Notes under the pieces: generated by a model
The model's database searches: none
The model's input: the letters and a program-made list of their open reading frames with translations, nothing else
What the model was told of the DNA's origin: nothing
Source of the DNA: an uncultured Clostridia bacterium
GTDB lineage: Bacteria > Bacillota > Clostridia > Oscillospirales > Acutalibacteraceae
DNA: 6,060 bases
Direction of reading: 5' to 3'
Assembly (NCBI GenBank): GCA_947168785.1
Contig: CAMVNL010000161.1
Location: 1 to 6,060, forward strand
Program-made: the position numbers and the translations under genes
Shown here: positions 4,489-6,060 of the stretch, one piece after another
Layout: each line of letters starts with the position of its first letter
How positions within the stretch are numbered: the first letter of the stretch is position 1

Positions 4489-6060
4489 AAGTATCAGATC
4501 AACAAAAAACTCCATCAGGATTTCAGCGTTTTTGAAAAGAACAAGCTCGCCCCCAGGGCCTACGCCATCCCCTACGCGGACGGAGAAAAGCTGCGCGCTG
4601 CCGCCCCCATCCGGGAACGGTATGAATCCGACATGGTGAAGGTGCTCTCCGGCGACTGGGATTTCCGGTTCTACCCCTCTGTCAATGATTTGCCGGACAA
4701 GCTGGATTCCCTGAAGGTCAAGTTCAGCCCCGTGACAGTCCCCTCCGACTGGCAGCGGCTGGGCTTTGAAGAGCCCGTCTACCTGAATACCACCTATCAG
4801 ATCAAAACGCTGGCGCCGGAGCTGCCTGAAGACATGCCGGTGGGCGTTTACAGAAAGATCTTTGAGCTGGACAAGGTGGCGGACACTGAGATCGTTTCCT
4901 TTCTCGGCGTTGCCAACAATCTGTCGCTGTACGTCAACGGTAAGTTCGCAGGTTACTCTGAGGGCAGCCACAACACGGCGGAATTCGACGTTACCTCTCT
5001 GCTGACGGAGGGCGCCAACGAGCTGCTGGCCGTTTCTTTCAAATGGTGTACCGGTACCTATCTGGAATGCCAGGATATGTTCCGCGACAACGGCATTTTC
5101 CGCGACGTGCTGCTCTACGGCTACGGCAAAACCTATCTGTGGGATTATGAGGTTAAAACGGAGAAGCGGGAACAGGGCTATTCGCTGCAGGTGCTGCCCA
5201 CCCTCGGCGCGGAGAAAGCCGCCGACGTGACGGCTCAGCTTTACGCCCCGGACGGCGCTCTGATCAAGACCGTGACAGGCAAAGGCGAAGCGGCGTTGGA
5301 TTTCGGCGTGCTGGACGTGACCGAATGGAACGCGGAGATCCCCACCTGTTATATGCTCTACATCACCGTGAAGGGCGAGGACGGCGAAATGACCGTGCGG
5401 AACGTGACGGGCTTCAAGACCATCGTCATTGAAGACGCCGTCTTCTATTTCAACGGCAAGCCCATCAAGTGCAAGGGCGTCAACCACCACGACACGGACC
5501 TTTACAAGGGCTACGCCATGTCTTTGGAGGACATGGAAAAGGACCTGCGGATCATGAAATCCCTGAACGTGGACACGGTGCGCACCTCCCACTACCCGCC
5601 GGACCCCTTCTTCCTGATCATGGCGGACCTGATCGGCATGTTCATCGTGGACGAGGCGGATATCGAGACCCACGGCTGCTGGGAGATGGCCGGGGATATC
5701 AATTACCTCAGTCAGAATACCGCCTGGGCCAAGCACTACGTGGACCGCGTAAAAAGAATGTACTACCGCGACAGAAACCACCCGAGCATTCTCATGTGGT
5801 CCTTGGGCAACGAATCCGGCGGATACAAATGCCAGGACAAGTGCTATCAGTTCCTGAAATCCACCGGGACCTCCATCCCCGTGCATTATGAGGGCGTCGT
5901 CAACACAAGACGGTTCCATTATGACGTCATCTCCGAAATGTATACCTCCACCGAGGATATCGAGCGGATGATGAAAAACAAGCGGGTGCGGGACGGCAAG
6001 ATCTGCCGCGAGTATTCCAAATTCCCCTTCTATATGTGCGAATACTGCCACGCCATGGGG
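4486..6060 (+). CDS. GH2 beta-galactosidase, LacZ type, first 525 residues (3' partial)
   Basis: It hydrolyses terminal beta-galactosides by a retaining mechanism; with no signal peptide it should be cytoplasmic. Domain order fits LacZ: jelly-roll sugar-binding domain (about 1-205), immunoglobulin-like domain (about 207-315), then the catalytic TIM barrel, cut by the window end. Motifs seen: PSDW (86-89), YLNTTY with Asn101 (LacZ Asn102), LECQDMFRDNGIFRDV with Asp197 (LacZ Asp201), GVNHHD (331-336), RTSHYP with His369 (LacZ His391), DEADIETHG with Glu394 and His396 (Mg ligands Glu416 and His418), WSLGNESG with Glu443 (acid/base Glu461) and CEYCHAMG with Glu519 (nucleophile Glu537). The two catalytic glutamates are 76 residues apart, as in E. 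coli LacZ. The start is TTG 4486: it has a well-placed AAGGA, and the first in-frame ATG (codon 50) would remove part of the N-terminal domain (FEKNKLAPRAYAIPY). Complete relatives are about 1000 residues. The divergent GH127 operon points to galactose- and arabinose-containing plant glycans. A general lacZ-like identity is secure; natural substrate is inferred. Confidence 0.95.
   Translation, partial: MKYQINKKLHQDFSVFEKNKLAPRAYAIPYADGEKLRAAAPIRERYESDMVKVLSGDWDFRFYPSVNDLPDKLDSLKVKFSPVTVPSDWQRLGFEEPVYLNTTYQIKTLAPELPEDMPVGVYRKIFELDKVADTEIVSFLGVANNLSLYVNGKFAGYSEGSHNTAEFDVTSLLTEGANELLAVSFKWCTGTYLECQDMFRDNGIFRDVLLYGYGKTYLWDYEVKTEKREQGYSLQVLPTLGAEKAADVTAQLYAPDGALIKTVTGKGEAALDFGVLDVTEWNAEIPTCYMLYITVKGEDGEMTVRNVTGFKTIVIEDAVFYFNGKPIKCKGVNHHDTDLYKGYAMSLEDMEKDLRIMKSLNVDTVRTSHYPPDPFFLIMADLIGMFIVDEADIETHGCWEMAGDINYLSQNTAWAKHYVDRVKRMYYRDRNHPSILMWSLGNESGGYKCQDKCYQFLKSTGTSIPVHYEGVVNTRRFHYDVISEMYTSTEDIERMMKNKRVRDGKICREYSKFPFYMCEYCHAMG

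Noticed and set aside
4429..6051. A 540-codon minus-strand open frame
   Set aside because: It is antisense to the GH2 gene, which carries all LacZ active-site motifs. The reverse translation is His/Val/Gly-rich without domains, typical of an antisense shadow.

Overview
The window looks like a chromosomal piece of a moderately GC-rich Firmicute, most likely a gut- or rumen-type Clostridia member. This is an inference from the strong AGGAGG-type ribosome binding sites, the TTGACA/TATAAT-like promoters with 17-base spacers, the U-tract terminators and a lipoprotein with a Gram-positive-style acidic linker. No RNA gene, mobile element, CRISPR array or defence system is visible.

Layout. (1) 1-204: the last 48 codons of a glutamate dehydrogenase gene (gdhA) and its terminator. 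(2) 242-982: a single-gene unit with an extended -10 promoter, a 210-residue membrane-anchored protein of unknown function and a 17-bp stem terminator that has a U-tract on both strands. (3) 983-1181: a non-coding stretch with a 14-bp palindrome, 2.2 copies of a 43-bp tandem repeat and six copies of a 7-bp repeat. (4) 1182-4348, minus strand: a tightly packed three-gene operon, read in the order lipoprotein, HAD phosphatase, GH127 beta-L-arabinofuranosidase. The first two genes overlap by 4 bases and the last two are 9 bases apart. (5) 4349-4485: a 137-base divergent control region with back-to-back promoters around a 12-bp palindrome. (6) 4486-6060: the first 525 codons of a GH2 beta-galactosidase (LacZ type), cut by the window end but with both catalytic glutamates present.

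The GH127 and GH2 enzymes have no signal peptide. They are probably cytoplasmic exo-acting enzymes that finish the breakdown of imported arabinose- and galactose-containing oligosaccharides, as from plant arabinogalactan, pectin side chains or hydroxyproline-rich glycoproteins. Divergent transcription from one short region suggests shared control. The HAD phosphatase and the lipoprotein have no obvious role in this pathway. No transporter or regulator gene lies in the window.

The least expected signals are non-coding: Shine-Dalgarno sequences set in the loops of small inverted repeats in front of several genes, the palindrome between the divergent promoters, and the repeat cluster at the end of the GH127 gene. 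The coding content is otherwise ordinary, and no new multi-gene system is claimed.
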